Assembly (NCBI GenBank): GCA_900771955.1
Contig: CAAGPW010000216.1
Coordinates: forward strand, 1-5,720
DNA length: 5,720 nucleotides
Direction of reading: 5' to 3'
From: Lachnospiraceae bacterium
GTDB lineage: Bacteria; Bacillota; Clostridia; Lachnospirales; Lachnospiraceae
A program made the position numbers and the translations under genes. Below the pieces are notes generated by a model, which did no database searches, had not been told where the DNA came from, and saw only the letters and a program-made list of their open reading frames with translations. Positions 1 to 5,720 of the stretch are shown here, one piece after another. Every line of letters starts with the position of its first letter. The first letter of the stretch is position 1.

Positions 1-2
1 AA

Positions 3-84
3 TGGATGGAGGTGGATTCGAACCACCGAAGCAATTTGCAGCAGATTTACAGTCTGTCCCCTTTGGCCACTCGGGAATCCATCC
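3..84 (-). tRNA. tRNA-Tyr, anticodon GUA
   Basis: Inserts tyrosine at UAC/UAU codons. Read on the minus strand, it folds as a class II tRNA. The 7-bp acceptor stem pairs 78-84 with 4-10. The D arm has the CCC...GGG stem common in bacterial tRNA-Tyr. The anticodon loop CTGTAAA (46-52) carries GTA at 48-50. A short variable arm (GCA/TGC) follows, then a perfect 5-bp T arm (11-15 with 23-27) with the TTC loop. The discriminator base is A (position 3). The two following bases are TT, so CCA is not encoded and must be added by CCA nucleotidyltransferase. The lowest anticodon-stem pair (27:43) reads A-C, a mismatch. The gene lies 68 bases after the glycosidase stop and has its own promoter. The window ends too soon to tell whether more tRNAs follow. 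Confidence 0.97.
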
Positions 85-87
85 ATG

Positions 88-114
88 GTCAGGGCAATAT
101 TCACATGCCCTGAC
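88..114 (-). other. Perfect 9-bp hairpin in the tRNA-Tyr leader
   Basis: GTCAGGGCA (88-96) is exactly complementary to TGCCCTGAC (106-114), with a 9-base loop. In the predicted pre-tRNA the hairpin sits almost at the 5' end and stops 3 bases before the mature 5' end at 84. Neither side has a T-run, so it does not look like a normal intrinsic terminator for the glycosidase mRNA. It may be a processing or stability element, or a barrier to transcripts coming from the gene upstream. Confidence 0.6.
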
Positions 115-122
115 AAGGTCAT

Positions 123-151
123 ATTATAACATAGCCTGTGATGTTACGCAA
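123..151 (-). promoter_or_regulatory. Sigma-A type promoter of tRNA-Tyr
   Basis: On the minus strand a perfect -10 box TATAAT (123-128) is preceded, after exactly 17 bases, by TTGCGT (146-151), a fair -35 box. Transcription would start near position 116 and run through a short leader into the tRNA. The -35 box lies directly after the stop codon of the glycosidase gene, so the tRNA can be transcribed independently of it. The spacing and the perfect -10 make this the best promoter in the window. No start site is proven. Confidence 0.75.
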
Positions 152-152
152 G

Positions 153-2264
153 CTATTTTTTTCTGCGAAGAATAATTGCCGAACGTTTCTGCATCGTCAG
201 ATCGAGATGTCCGTTTTTCACATGATATGTGACCGGTGCCACCGAATATCCACCCTCGTTTGTGAACATGATCTGCTCCAGTTCACAGTTTTTCGGTATA
301 CCCGCTCCCCATACGGAGATTCCGAGATGTCTTGCCAGTTCATCATTATTCAGTGCAATGATATACTGATCCTCACGGTTAAACCGCGCATAGCAGAGCA
401 GATTTCCGCCTCCGTTCAGCAGCTTGACAGAACCGGTACGGAACGTATCACTGCTCTTGTGAATCCGGATCATTGCTTTGTGGAACTCGATCAGGTTCTT
501 ATCCTCATTGCCCCACGGATAGGTTCTGCGGTTGTCCGGATCGGTAAAGCCGCACAGACCGGCTTCATCTCCGTAATAGATCGTCGGTGCACCCGGCCAG
601 GTCATCTGTACGACCACCGCCTCACGGAACACACCTTTGTTGATATCTTCCTCTGCTGCCTTCGTTCCGAGACTCTCCGCTCTTCCTGTCTTGTGATTCG
701 TCCTGGTCAGGAATCTGGAGTGGTCATGATTGGAAAGCTCATTCATGGAGCAAAGAATAGACGGTGTCATCATTGTACTCATGCCCTTACGCATGCTCTC
801 CTCGAAGAAACGGATATCTCCCTCACGTCCCTCATTGCGCTCGTCACTGTGTTTTTCCATTCCGGTCAAAAACCAGGTGAGTGGTTCCATAAATGCATCA
901 TAATTCATGATGGTATCCCACTCATTTCCCTGCAGCCATGCGCTTGCATCTCCGTAATGCTCCGCCAGAATAACCGCATTCGGGTTTGCTTCTTTCACCG
1001 CATCGCGGAAATCCTGCCAGAATTTATGGTTGACTTCCGGGCTGTGTCCAAGATCCGCCGCAACATCCAGACGCCATCCATCTGCATTATACGGTGCGGA
1101 CACCCATTTCTTTGCGATCTTTAAGATATATCCGTAAAGTTTTTCGGAGCCCTCATAATTTAATTTCGGCAGTGTATCATAGCCCCACCAGCCTTCGTAG
1201 GTCGTGTTGTTCGGCCAGCTCGTCATATCCTTAAACGCAAAATAGTCATGATACGGACTGTCCTCGGAAATATACGCTCCCGCCGCATAAACAGAGCGGT
1301 CGGTATACAGGCGTTCTCTGTCCATCCATTTATTAAACGAACCGCAGTGATTGAACACCCCGTCCAAAATAACCTTCATGCCGCGCTTGTGTGCTTCCTC
1401 AACAACTTTGCAAAACAGTTCATTGCTGGCCTCCAGGTTTCTCGGATCTGTCACTCTTGAAATATATTTGGTTGCCTGACGATTATCCTGGCAGCCATCC
1501 GGCAGCACTTCTCCTTCGTCCACTACGATCTTTCCGTAATGCGGATCAATGTTGTCATAATCCTGAATATCATATTTATGGTTGGACGGAGAAACAAACA
1601 GCGGATTAAAATAAATGACTTCTATTCCAAGTTCTTCCAGATAATCCATTTTTTCCAGTACACCTGCAAGATCTCCGCCGTAAAACTCATCGACACTGAA
1701 ATTCTCCGGGCATTTTTCCCATGTTTCAACCCGTTTGCTCGGCATACGGATGTAGAAGTATTCATTATCAACTACATCATTTGCAGGATCTCCATTGTAA
1801 AAGCGGTCCACAAGGATCTGGTACATAACAGCTCCCTTTGCCCAGTCCGGAGTGGAAAATCCCGGAACGATCGTAAACGGGTGCTCTGATTTTTCCCTGG
1901 TAGCGCCGTAATGATCATAATAGCAGTGCAGCATTCCTGTGATCACTTCGAAATAATACTGGAATTTTTCCCTTCCAAGCTGGATCTTAACTGCATAATA
2001 GTCATATTCATACTCTGTTTCTATTTTTTCCATCGGATACTCTCTGTCACCGGACCACAGTATAACAGCATCCACATTGTCCTTCGCCGTCCGGAAACGT
2101 ATCTCCACCGTCTCGTTTGCCTTCGGCTCCATCGGTTTTCTGTAATCTGCGGTCCCGTCACTGAACAGTGCACGTTTGTGCAGCACCGGACGCATCTGCA
2201 TAATATACTGCTGTGTCTTATTTAATTCATATACCGATTGATATTTCATTCCTCTACCTGCCAT
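153..2264 (-). CDS. Cytoplasmic GH13 alpha-glycosidase (neopullulanase/cyclomaltodextrinase-like)
   Basis: A 703-residue alpha-amylase superfamily enzyme, expected to hydrolyse alpha-1,4 (perhaps also alpha-1,6) bonds in maltodextrins or related glucans. Residues about 45-135 resemble the N-terminal beta-sandwich of neopullulanase-type enzymes. The (beta/alpha)8 barrel begins at about 140 (WAKGAVMYQILVDRF). Classical GH13 regions are intact: DGVFNH (301-306), GWRLDVA with nucleophile D400 and R398, the acid/base E435 in LAEHYGD, and the transition-state Asp D514 in SNHDHSR. A beta-rich C-terminal domain follows from about 610. There is no signal peptide, so it should act on imported sugars or internal glycogen. 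The start is uncertain: the ATG at 2264 has a weak adjacent GAGA, whereas an in-frame ATG at 2249 (Met6) is preceded by an AGGTAGAGGA stretch. The stop is TAG. The family is certain; subfamily and substrate are not readable here. Confidence 0.93.
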   Translation of the reverse strand: MAGRGMKYQSVYELNKTQQYIMQMRPVLHKRALFSDGTADYRKPMEPKANETVEIRFRTAKDNVDAVILWSGDREYPMEKIETEYEYDYYAVKIQLGREKFQYYFEVITGMLHCYYDHYGATREKSEHPFTIVPGFSTPDWAKGAVMYQILVDRFYNGDPANDVVDNEYFYIRMPSKRVETWEKCPENFSVDEFYGGDLAGVLEKMDYLEELGIEVIYFNPLFVSPSNHKYDIQDYDNIDPHYGKIVVDEGEVLPDGCQDNRQATKYISRVTDPRNLEASNELFCKVVEEAHKRGMKVILDGVFNHCGSFNKWMDRERLYTDRSVYAAGAYISEDSPYHDYFAFKDMTSWPNNTTYEGWWGYDTLPKLNYEGSEKLYGYILKIAKKWVSAPYNADGWRLDVAADLGHSPEVNHKFWQDFRDAVKEANPNAVILAEHYGDASAWLQGNEWDTIMNYDAFMEPLTWFLTGMEKHSDERNEGREGDIRFFEESMRKGMSTMMTPSILCSMNELSNHDHSRFLTRTNHKTGRAESLGTKAAEEDINKGVFREAVVVQMTWPGAPTIYYGDEAGLCGFTDPDNRRTYPWGNEDKNLIEFHKAMIRIHKSSDTFRTGSVKLLNGGGNLLCYARFNREDQYIIALNNDELARHLGISVWGAGIPKNCELEQIMFTNEGGYSVAPVTYHVKNGHLDLTMQKRSAIILRRKK

Positions 2265-2360
2265 TTCTCTATCTATTCTACCTGTTCGTCACATCCTGCG
2301 GCTTAACAGATCACACCATGCTTCCTATCATAATATAAATATGGCTTTTTTTCCACTATT

Positions 2361-2388
2361 ATTCTATACAAAAAACTTCTTTTTCCAA
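2361..2388 (-). promoter_or_regulatory. Candidate promoter of the GH13 gene
   Basis: On the minus strand TTGGAA (2383-2388) and TAGAAT (2361-2366) are separated by 16 bases that include a T-run. They match the -35 and -10 consensus at 4 and 5 of 6 positions. Transcription would start near 2354 and leave a leader of about 90 bases. It lies downstream of the 2408-2443 stem-loop, as expected if the glycosidase is transcribed separately from the ftsH operon. The region is AT-rich, so chance matches are possible. Confidence 0.45.
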
Positions 2389-2407
2389 TCATTCTGTTTT
2401 CAGACAG

Positions 2408-2443
2408 TAAAAGAGACAGCCTGTCGATCAGCTGTCTCTTTTA
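2408..2443 (-). terminator. Strong stem-loop, probable intrinsic terminator
   Basis: TAAAAGAGACAGC (2408-2420) pairs perfectly over 13 bp with GCTGTCTCTTTTA (2431-2443) around a 10-base loop. The stem is A-rich at one base and T-rich at the other, so it could work on either strand. The U-run is only four long and belongs to the stem. Since all genes here run on the minus strand, it most likely ends transcription coming from ftsH or from the spacer, 250 bases after the ftsH stop. It isolates the GH13 gene from that transcription. Confidence 0.65.
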
Positions 2444-2450
2444 GGAGAAG

Positions 2451-2515
2451 GTATTTTTACTATGGGGTGTAGCAAAAACTCTATAATGTATTGGGGGGTT
2501 TTTACGGTTATTATA
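2451..2515 (-). other. Block with C-runs and TATAAT, possible small RNA start or IS-end remnant
   Basis: The minus strand has TATAAT at 2510-2515, then a run of six C (2493-2498) and a run of four C (2464-2467). These are placed between two copies of the 7-mer TTTTTAC on the plus strand (2454-2460 and 2499-2505, 45 bases apart). If TATAAT works as a -10 box, a transcript from about 2503 to the 2408-2443 stem would be roughly 95 bases. There is no good -35 box at 16-18 bases and no TG extension, so promoter activity is doubtful. The C-run blocks could instead be leftover terminal sequence of an insertion element. Confidence 0.25.
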
Positions 2516-2634
2516 GTACCATCATTCTCGCAATAAGTGTGCACAAACATCACAAAATGTTGTTTTTGTTTTTGTGAATGTTGTATGGTACTTTTGTCCT
2601 ATGTTTCAAAATATGTCTGTATTTTATACAAGTG

Positions 2635-2650
2635 GCACAACCGTTTGCGC
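2635..2650. promoter_or_regulatory. LacI-family-like operator palindrome
   Basis: GCACAACCGTTTGCGC is an imperfect palindrome in which 6 of 8 base pairs match, centred on CG with flanking AA/TT. LacI/GalR-family operators, including those of maltose regulators and catabolite-response sites, share this central CG. A regulator of alpha-glucan use would fit the neighbouring GH13 gene. However, the site lies about 250 bases upstream of the candidate GH13 promoter and overlaps a small hairpin after ftsH. Chance is a real alternative. Confidence 0.2.
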
Positions 2651-2692
2651 TATTTTCTTGTCAGCGCAGCTTTTCCCCGGAGTTTTCACACA

Positions 2693-4504
2693 TCACTCCT
2701 GAAACAGTGCTTCAAATTCTTCCCGGCTGATTTTTTCTTTCTCCAGCAGCAGATCTGCCGATCTGTGAAGCACATCAATATTCTCGTTAATGATCTTTCT
2801 CGCTCTTGCATAGCATTCGTCTATGATGCGCTTTACTTCCTCATCAATTCGCGATGCCACATTTTCACCATAACCTCTGGTATGTGCAAGATCTCTTCCG
2901 ATAAAGACCTCATCATCATCATTGTTGTAATTGATCAGGCCGATATTTTCTGACATACCGTATTTTGTAACCATCGCCTTCGCAAGCTCCGTCGCCTGCT
3001 TGATATCCTGGGATGCTCCGGTCGTGATATCGTCAAAGATCAGTTCCTCTGCGACACGTCCGCCCAGATCCACCGTGATCTCCTGAAGCATACGTCCCTT
3101 GGTATTAAACATCTCATCACGCTCCGGCAGCGGCATGGTATAGCCGGCTGCGCCTGCTCCGGTCGGGATAATGGATACGGAATAGACCGGTCCAACATCC
3201 GGCAGCACATGGAAAAGAATTGCATGCCCGGATTCGTGGTATGCCGTGATCTTCTTCTCTTTCTCGGTAATGATACGGCTGTGCTTTTCCGCACCGATTC
3301 CTACCTTGACAAAAGAACGCTTGATATCATCCTGTGTGATAAAAGAGCGGCGCTCCTTTGCTGCAATGATGGCAGCCTCGTTCAGCAGATTTTCCAGATC
3401 GGCTCCGGTAAATCCCGCTGTCGTCTGCGCGATCTGCTTTAGATCCACATCATCACTGACCGGTTTATTCTTGATATGAACGTTTAAGATCTCTTCTCTT
3501 CCGCCGACATCCGGGCGTCCGACATGTACCTTACGGTCAAAACGTCCCGGACGCATAATCGCCGGGTCCAGGATATCCACGCGGTTGGTCGCAGCCATCA
3601 CAATGATGCCCTCATTTACGCCAAATCCGTCCATCTCGACCAGAAGCTGGTTTAACGTCTGCTCGCGCTCATCATGGCCGCCGCCCATTCCGGTGCCTCT
3701 GCGTCTTGCCACTGCATCGATCTCATCAATAAAAACGATACACGGGGCATTCTTCTTTGCTTCCTCAAACAGGTCACGGACACGGGAAGCTCCGACACCG
3801 ACAAACATCTCCACAAAATCCGAACCGGAAATACTGAAAAACGGCACTCCGGCCTCACCGGCAATCGCCTTCGCAAGCAGGGTCTTACCGGTTCCAGGAG
3901 GTCCCACAAGCAGAACTCCCTTCGGAATCCTCGCGCCAAGCTGGGTATATTTCCCAGGCTCTCTCAGGAAATCGACGATCTCCTCGAGTTCCTCTTTTTC
4001 TTCTTTTAAGCCCGCAACATTTGCAAATGTCACTTTTTTATCGGAATCCATCGTCATTTTGGCATGGCTCTTTCCGAAATTCATCATTTTGCTGTTGCTT
4101 CCGCCCGCATTCGCCTGATTGTTCATGATCATAAACAGGATAAACATGGCTCCAAACACCAGAAGCAATGGAAGAAGCGACATCAGCCAGCTCTCTGCAG
4201 GGACATCAGCCACGCGGTAATCCTGATCATACTGCTGAAGCAGATCCTGCGCCGCATTCACGTCCGAAACGTATAATTTCTGACTTGAACCATTCTCAAA
4301 TGTGATCTCTAAAATACCGGTCGGTATCTCCCGGTTCTGGTCGATCTTTACGGAAGCAATATCTCCGTCCTTTAAATTTTTCTCAAACTGCACATACGTG
4401 TATGTGTTGGCCGCACCCTGATTGGAATCTAAAAGATACCAGATTCCGATCACGACCAGGATCAGCACGATATAAAAGCCAAACCCTCTGTAATTTTTTT
4501 TCAC
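2693..4504 (-). CDS. ftsH: ATP-dependent zinc metalloprotease FtsH
   Basis: A membrane-anchored AAA+ protease that degrades misassembled membrane proteins and selected soluble regulators. It has two membrane segments (about 9-25 and 107-127) enclosing an extracytoplasmic domain of about 80 residues. The ATPase follows: Walker A GPPGTGKT (201-208), pore motif FVG at 234-236, Walker B IVFIDE (256-261), and the second region of homology with R318 and R321. The protease domain has the zinc site HESGH (423-427; HEAGH in many relatives) and the third ligand D500 in TGASQDIKQAT. At 603 residues it is complete but lacks the long C-terminal tail of E. coli or Bacillus FtsH. It starts with GTG, supported by AGGAGG 7 bases upstream, and ends with TGA. 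It lies 19 bases after hpt and is probably cotranscribed with it. Confidence 0.98.
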   Translation of the reverse strand: MKKNYRGFGFYIVLILVVIGIWYLLDSNQGAANTYTYVQFEKNLKDGDIASVKIDQNREIPTGILEITFENGSSQKLYVSDVNAAQDLLQQYDQDYRVADVPAESWLMSLLPLLLVFGAMFILFMIMNNQANAGGSNSKMMNFGKSHAKMTMDSDKKVTFANVAGLKEEKEELEEIVDFLREPGKYTQLGARIPKGVLLVGPPGTGKTLLAKAIAGEAGVPFFSISGSDFVEMFVGVGASRVRDLFEEAKKNAPCIVFIDEIDAVARRRGTGMGGGHDEREQTLNQLLVEMDGFGVNEGIIVMAATNRVDILDPAIMRPGRFDRKVHVGRPDVGGREEILNVHIKNKPVSDDVDLKQIAQTTAGFTGADLENLLNEAAIIAAKERRSFITQDDIKRSFVKVGIGAEKHSRIITEKEKKITAYHESGHAILFHVLPDVGPVYSVSIIPTGAGAAGYTMPLPERDEMFNTKGRMLQEITVDLGGRVAEELIFDDITTGASQDIKQATELAKAMVTKYGMSENIGLINYNNDDDEVFIGRDLAHTRGYGENVASRIDEEVKRIIDECYARARKIINENIDVLHRSADLLLEKEKISREEFEALFQE

Positions 4505-4511
4505 CCAAAAA

Positions 4512-4517
4512 CCTCCT
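4512..4517 (-). promoter_or_regulatory. Ribosome binding site fixing the GTG start of ftsH
   Basis: A perfect AGGAGG lies 7 bases before the GTG at 4504-4502, within the 19-base gap after the hpt stop. This fixes the non-ATG start and gives the expected MKKNYRG N-terminus directly before the first membrane segment. Confidence 0.9.
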
Positions 4518-4523
4518 TTTAAC

Positions 4524-5048
4524 CTAACCCAAATCTAAAACACCGACATATGGAAGGTTTCTGTATCTTTGATCATAATCCAGACCATATCCCACCACAA
4601 ATTCATCCGGAATCACAAATCCGGTATAATCCACGTTCACATCGGCAATTCTTCTGTCCGGCTTGTCAAGCAGTGTACAGAGCTTTAATTTCTTTGGATT
4701 TCTTTCTTTTAAAATACCAAGAAGACATGCCAGTGTTCTTCCGGTATCAATGATATCTTCTATAACGACCACGTTCTTTCCGGCAATGTCCTCATCAAGA
4801 TCTTTTTTGATCTTTACATTTCCGCTGGATGTCGTTCCGGAGCCATAGCTGGATACGGTCATAAAATCCATCGTGACCGGAACCGTGATTCTTTTTGCGA
4901 GCTCACAGGTAAAAAATACAGATCCCTTTAAGATACAGATCAGATGTACCGGTTCTCCCTCAAACTCCCTGCTGATTTCTTCGCCCAATTCTGCAATCCT
5001 TTGGTTGACCTTTTCCTCCGGCAGCATTACGCGAACTGATTCACTCAT
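4524..5048 (-). CDS. hpt: Hypoxanthine phosphoribosyltransferase
   Basis: Purine salvage enzyme that converts hypoxanthine (and usually guanine) plus PRPP to IMP or GMP in the cytoplasm. The 174 residues match the usual bacterial length. Visible motifs are ILKGSVFF (39-46) for pyrophosphate contact, the flexible active-site loop SSYGS (66-70), the PRPP-binding signature VVVIEDIIDTGRT (93-105) with the catalytic D101, the purine-contacting K129 in LLDKPDRR, and the C-terminal IPDEFVVGYGLDYDQ segment. The ATG at 5048 overlaps the tilS stop in an ATGA junction and has GGAGG 9 bases upstream, inside tilS, which suggests translational coupling. The stop is TAG. The same gene sits between tilS and ftsH in many Firmicutes (hprT in Bacillus). 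Preference for hypoxanthine over guanine or xanthine cannot be read from sequence alone. Confidence 0.97.
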   Translation of the reverse strand: MSESVRVMLPEEKVNQRIAELGEEISREFEGEPVHLICILKGSVFFTCELAKRITVPVTMDFMTVSSYGSGTTSSGNVKIKKDLDEDIAGKNVVVIEDIIDTGRTLACLLGILKERNPKKLKLCTLLDKPDRRIADVNVDYTGFVIPDEFVVGYGLDYDQRYRNLPYVGVLDLG

Positions 5049-5720
5049 TTTTTCTTTCCTCCATCATATCGTACTTCTAAAATTCTTCTGGTATCCTTCG
5101 TCACTTTATAGTAAGCACTGATGCGATAACCAACAATCCAGAGGATATGGCTGCCATCCGCAAGAAGCGGAATCCGGTCACGCTCCACGCTCTGAATCTT
5201 TTCATCAATAAAATAGCTCTTCAGCTTCTTTTTTTTACCATTTTCATCGAGAACGAAAAAGTCACCTTCCCGCCTCGTCCGAATTTGGGTACCATGTTCT
5301 ATTTTATCATAATCAAACCATTTCGTATACTGATTTTTCGGAATTTCACCAATTTTCGGATTATTTAAAAAAATACGAAAGGAAAACGCCTCCTCTGTCA
5401 CCGGAATCATTTTTTCCGGCTCTGTCTGCCGCTCAATGCAGATCCCGCCATAATCCCTGCGTGCAACACAGCCGCCGGGCAGAGACACTCTCCTGCCAAC
5501 CTGTTTTTGGAAAAGTCCGAGCACCGATACGACATGCTCCCTCGTAATATCCTTTCTGCTTCCCGAAAACGCCCCGATCACCTGATAGAGGATCTGTCTT
5601 TGCAAAAACGGCGGGCAGGTGAGAAGTTCCGCCTCTTTTAATCTCATGCAGTCCTGCTCCTTTGCTTCTCCATCTCCCTGCTCCATGCCACCGCATTCCA
5701 CACAGTGCACCGCTGCTTCT
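5045..5720 (-). CDS. tilS: tRNA(Ile)-lysidine synthase, C-terminal part (5' end outside window)
   Basis: TilS modifies C34 of the CAU-anticodon tRNA-Ile to lysidine, which makes it read AUA instead of AUG. Only the last 225 or so codons are present. The frame stays open to the window edge, so the GTG at 5710 is an internal valine, not the start. The N-terminal PP-loop ATPase domain (SGGxDS) lies outside. Counting from that GTG codon, residues 30-95 match the middle region (PPFLQRQILYQVI). Residues about 130-212 match the TilS C-terminal tRNA-binding domain (WFDYDKI, IRTRREGD, GKKKKLKSYFIDEKI, RDRIPLLADG, ILWIVGYRIS). The protein ends GGKKK, and its TGA overlaps the hpt start by 4 bases. Some relatives such as Listeria have tilS and hprT fused, but here they are separate frames. 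Confidence 0.93.
   Translation of the reverse strand, partial: EAAVHCVECGGMEQGDGEAKEQDCMRLKEAELLTCPPFLQRQILYQVIGAFSGSRKDITREHVVSVLGLFQKQVGRRVSLPGGCVARRDYGGICIERQTEPEKMIPVTEEAFSFRIFLNNPKIGEIPKNQYTKWFDYDKIEHGTQIRTRREGDFFVLDENGKKKKLKSYFIDEKIQSVERDRIPLLADGSHILWIVGYRISAYYKVTKDTRRILEVRYDGGKKK
5058..5062 (-). promoter_or_regulatory. Ribosome binding site of hpt, inside the tilS 3' end
   Basis: GGAGG is placed 9 bases before the hpt ATG and encodes part of the two glycines before the three C-terminal lysines of TilS. Its position within the upstream coding sequence, together with the ATGA overlap, ties hpt initiation to ribosomes finishing tilS. Confidence 0.85.

Larger units (their letters stand above)
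2265..2692. other. 428-base spacer between ftsH and the GH13 gene
   Basis: I see no convincing gene here on either strand. Going with transcription, it holds: a 6-bp hairpin (2646-2651 with 2663-2668) just after the ftsH stop and without a T-run; an operator-like palindrome at 2635-2650; an A/T-rich imperfect inverted repeat around 2547-2580; a TATAAT box (2510-2515) followed by a block with C-runs and a repeated 7-mer; the 13-bp terminator-like stem; and the candidate GH13 promoter. A spacer this long after ftsH with this much internal structure is more than a simple operon end requires. Confidence 0.7.

Noticed and set aside
3..84. tRNA-Tyr as an integration site of a mobile element
   Set aside because: No integrase or repeated tRNA 3' end is visible; the sequence beyond the tRNA 3' end lies outside the window.
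138..1124. A 328-codon plus-strand open frame
   Set aside because: It is fully antisense to the conserved GH13 barrel and C-terminal region, and its product has no recognisable motif.
2428..2550. A 40-codon open frame on the minus strand in the ftsH-GH13 spacer
   Set aside because: It has no Shine-Dalgarno sequence before its ATG, runs through the C-run block and ends inside the terminator-like stem; its composition does not look like protein.
2635..2650. Catabolite repression (cre) site for CcpA
   Set aside because: The core AAACGGTT is partly right, but the flanking TG and CA of the consensus are missing, so only a general LacI-family likeness is kept.
2646..2668. Intrinsic terminator directly after ftsH
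   Set aside because: The hairpin has only 6 bp, an 11-base loop and no following T-run.
2537..2953. A 138-codon plus-strand open frame starting in the spacer
   Set aside because: More than half lies antisense to the well-supported 3' end of ftsH, and the product is Cys/Phe-rich with no recognisable domain.
3585..4118. A 177-codon plus-strand open frame, Ser/Pro-rich
   Set aside because: It is antisense to the FtsH AAA+ domain; its composition mirrors the GC-rich third positions of that gene.

Overview
The window looks like a stretch of chromosome from a low-to-moderate-GC Gram-positive bacterium of class Clostridia, most likely Lachnospiraceae. This is inferred from three things: the tilS-hpt-ftsH gene order typical of Firmicutes, the style of the proteins (FtsH with HESGH, a signal-less 703-residue GH13 alpha-glycosidase), and a tRNA-Tyr with no encoded CCA. 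Genus and species cannot be fixed by reading alone. Every gene lies on the minus strand, so transcription runs from position 5720 towards position 1.

Region 1 (5720 to 2693) is a housekeeping operon. It begins with the 3' part of tilS (tRNA-Ile lysidine synthase, cut by the window edge). tilS overlaps hpt (hypoxanthine phosphoribosyltransferase) by 4 bases in an ATGA junction. After 19 bases comes ftsH (membrane AAA+ zinc protease), which starts with GTG behind a perfect AGGAGG. The three genes cover decoding accuracy, purine salvage and membrane protein quality control, a combination kept together across Firmicutes.

Region 2 (2692 to 2265) is a 428-base spacer without a convincing gene. It holds a LacI-operator-like palindrome, a block with G/C runs and a TATAAT box, a strong 13-bp stem-loop that probably ends the upstream transcription unit, and a plausible promoter for the next gene.

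Region 3 (2264 to 153) is a single cytoplasmic GH13 alpha-glycosidase with all the classical catalytic motifs, presumably acting on maltodextrins or internal alpha-glucans.

Region 4 (152 to 3) is a tRNA-Tyr(GUA) gene. It has its own good promoter overlapping the end of the glycosidase gene, and its short leader contains a perfect 9-bp hairpin.

I found no mobile element gene, CRISPR array or defence-like gene, and nothing that amounts to a new system. The items most worth a second look are the structured spacer at 2410-2520, the hairpin leader of the tRNA, and a run of six A's just before the tilS stop that could in principle allow -1 slippage into hpt.
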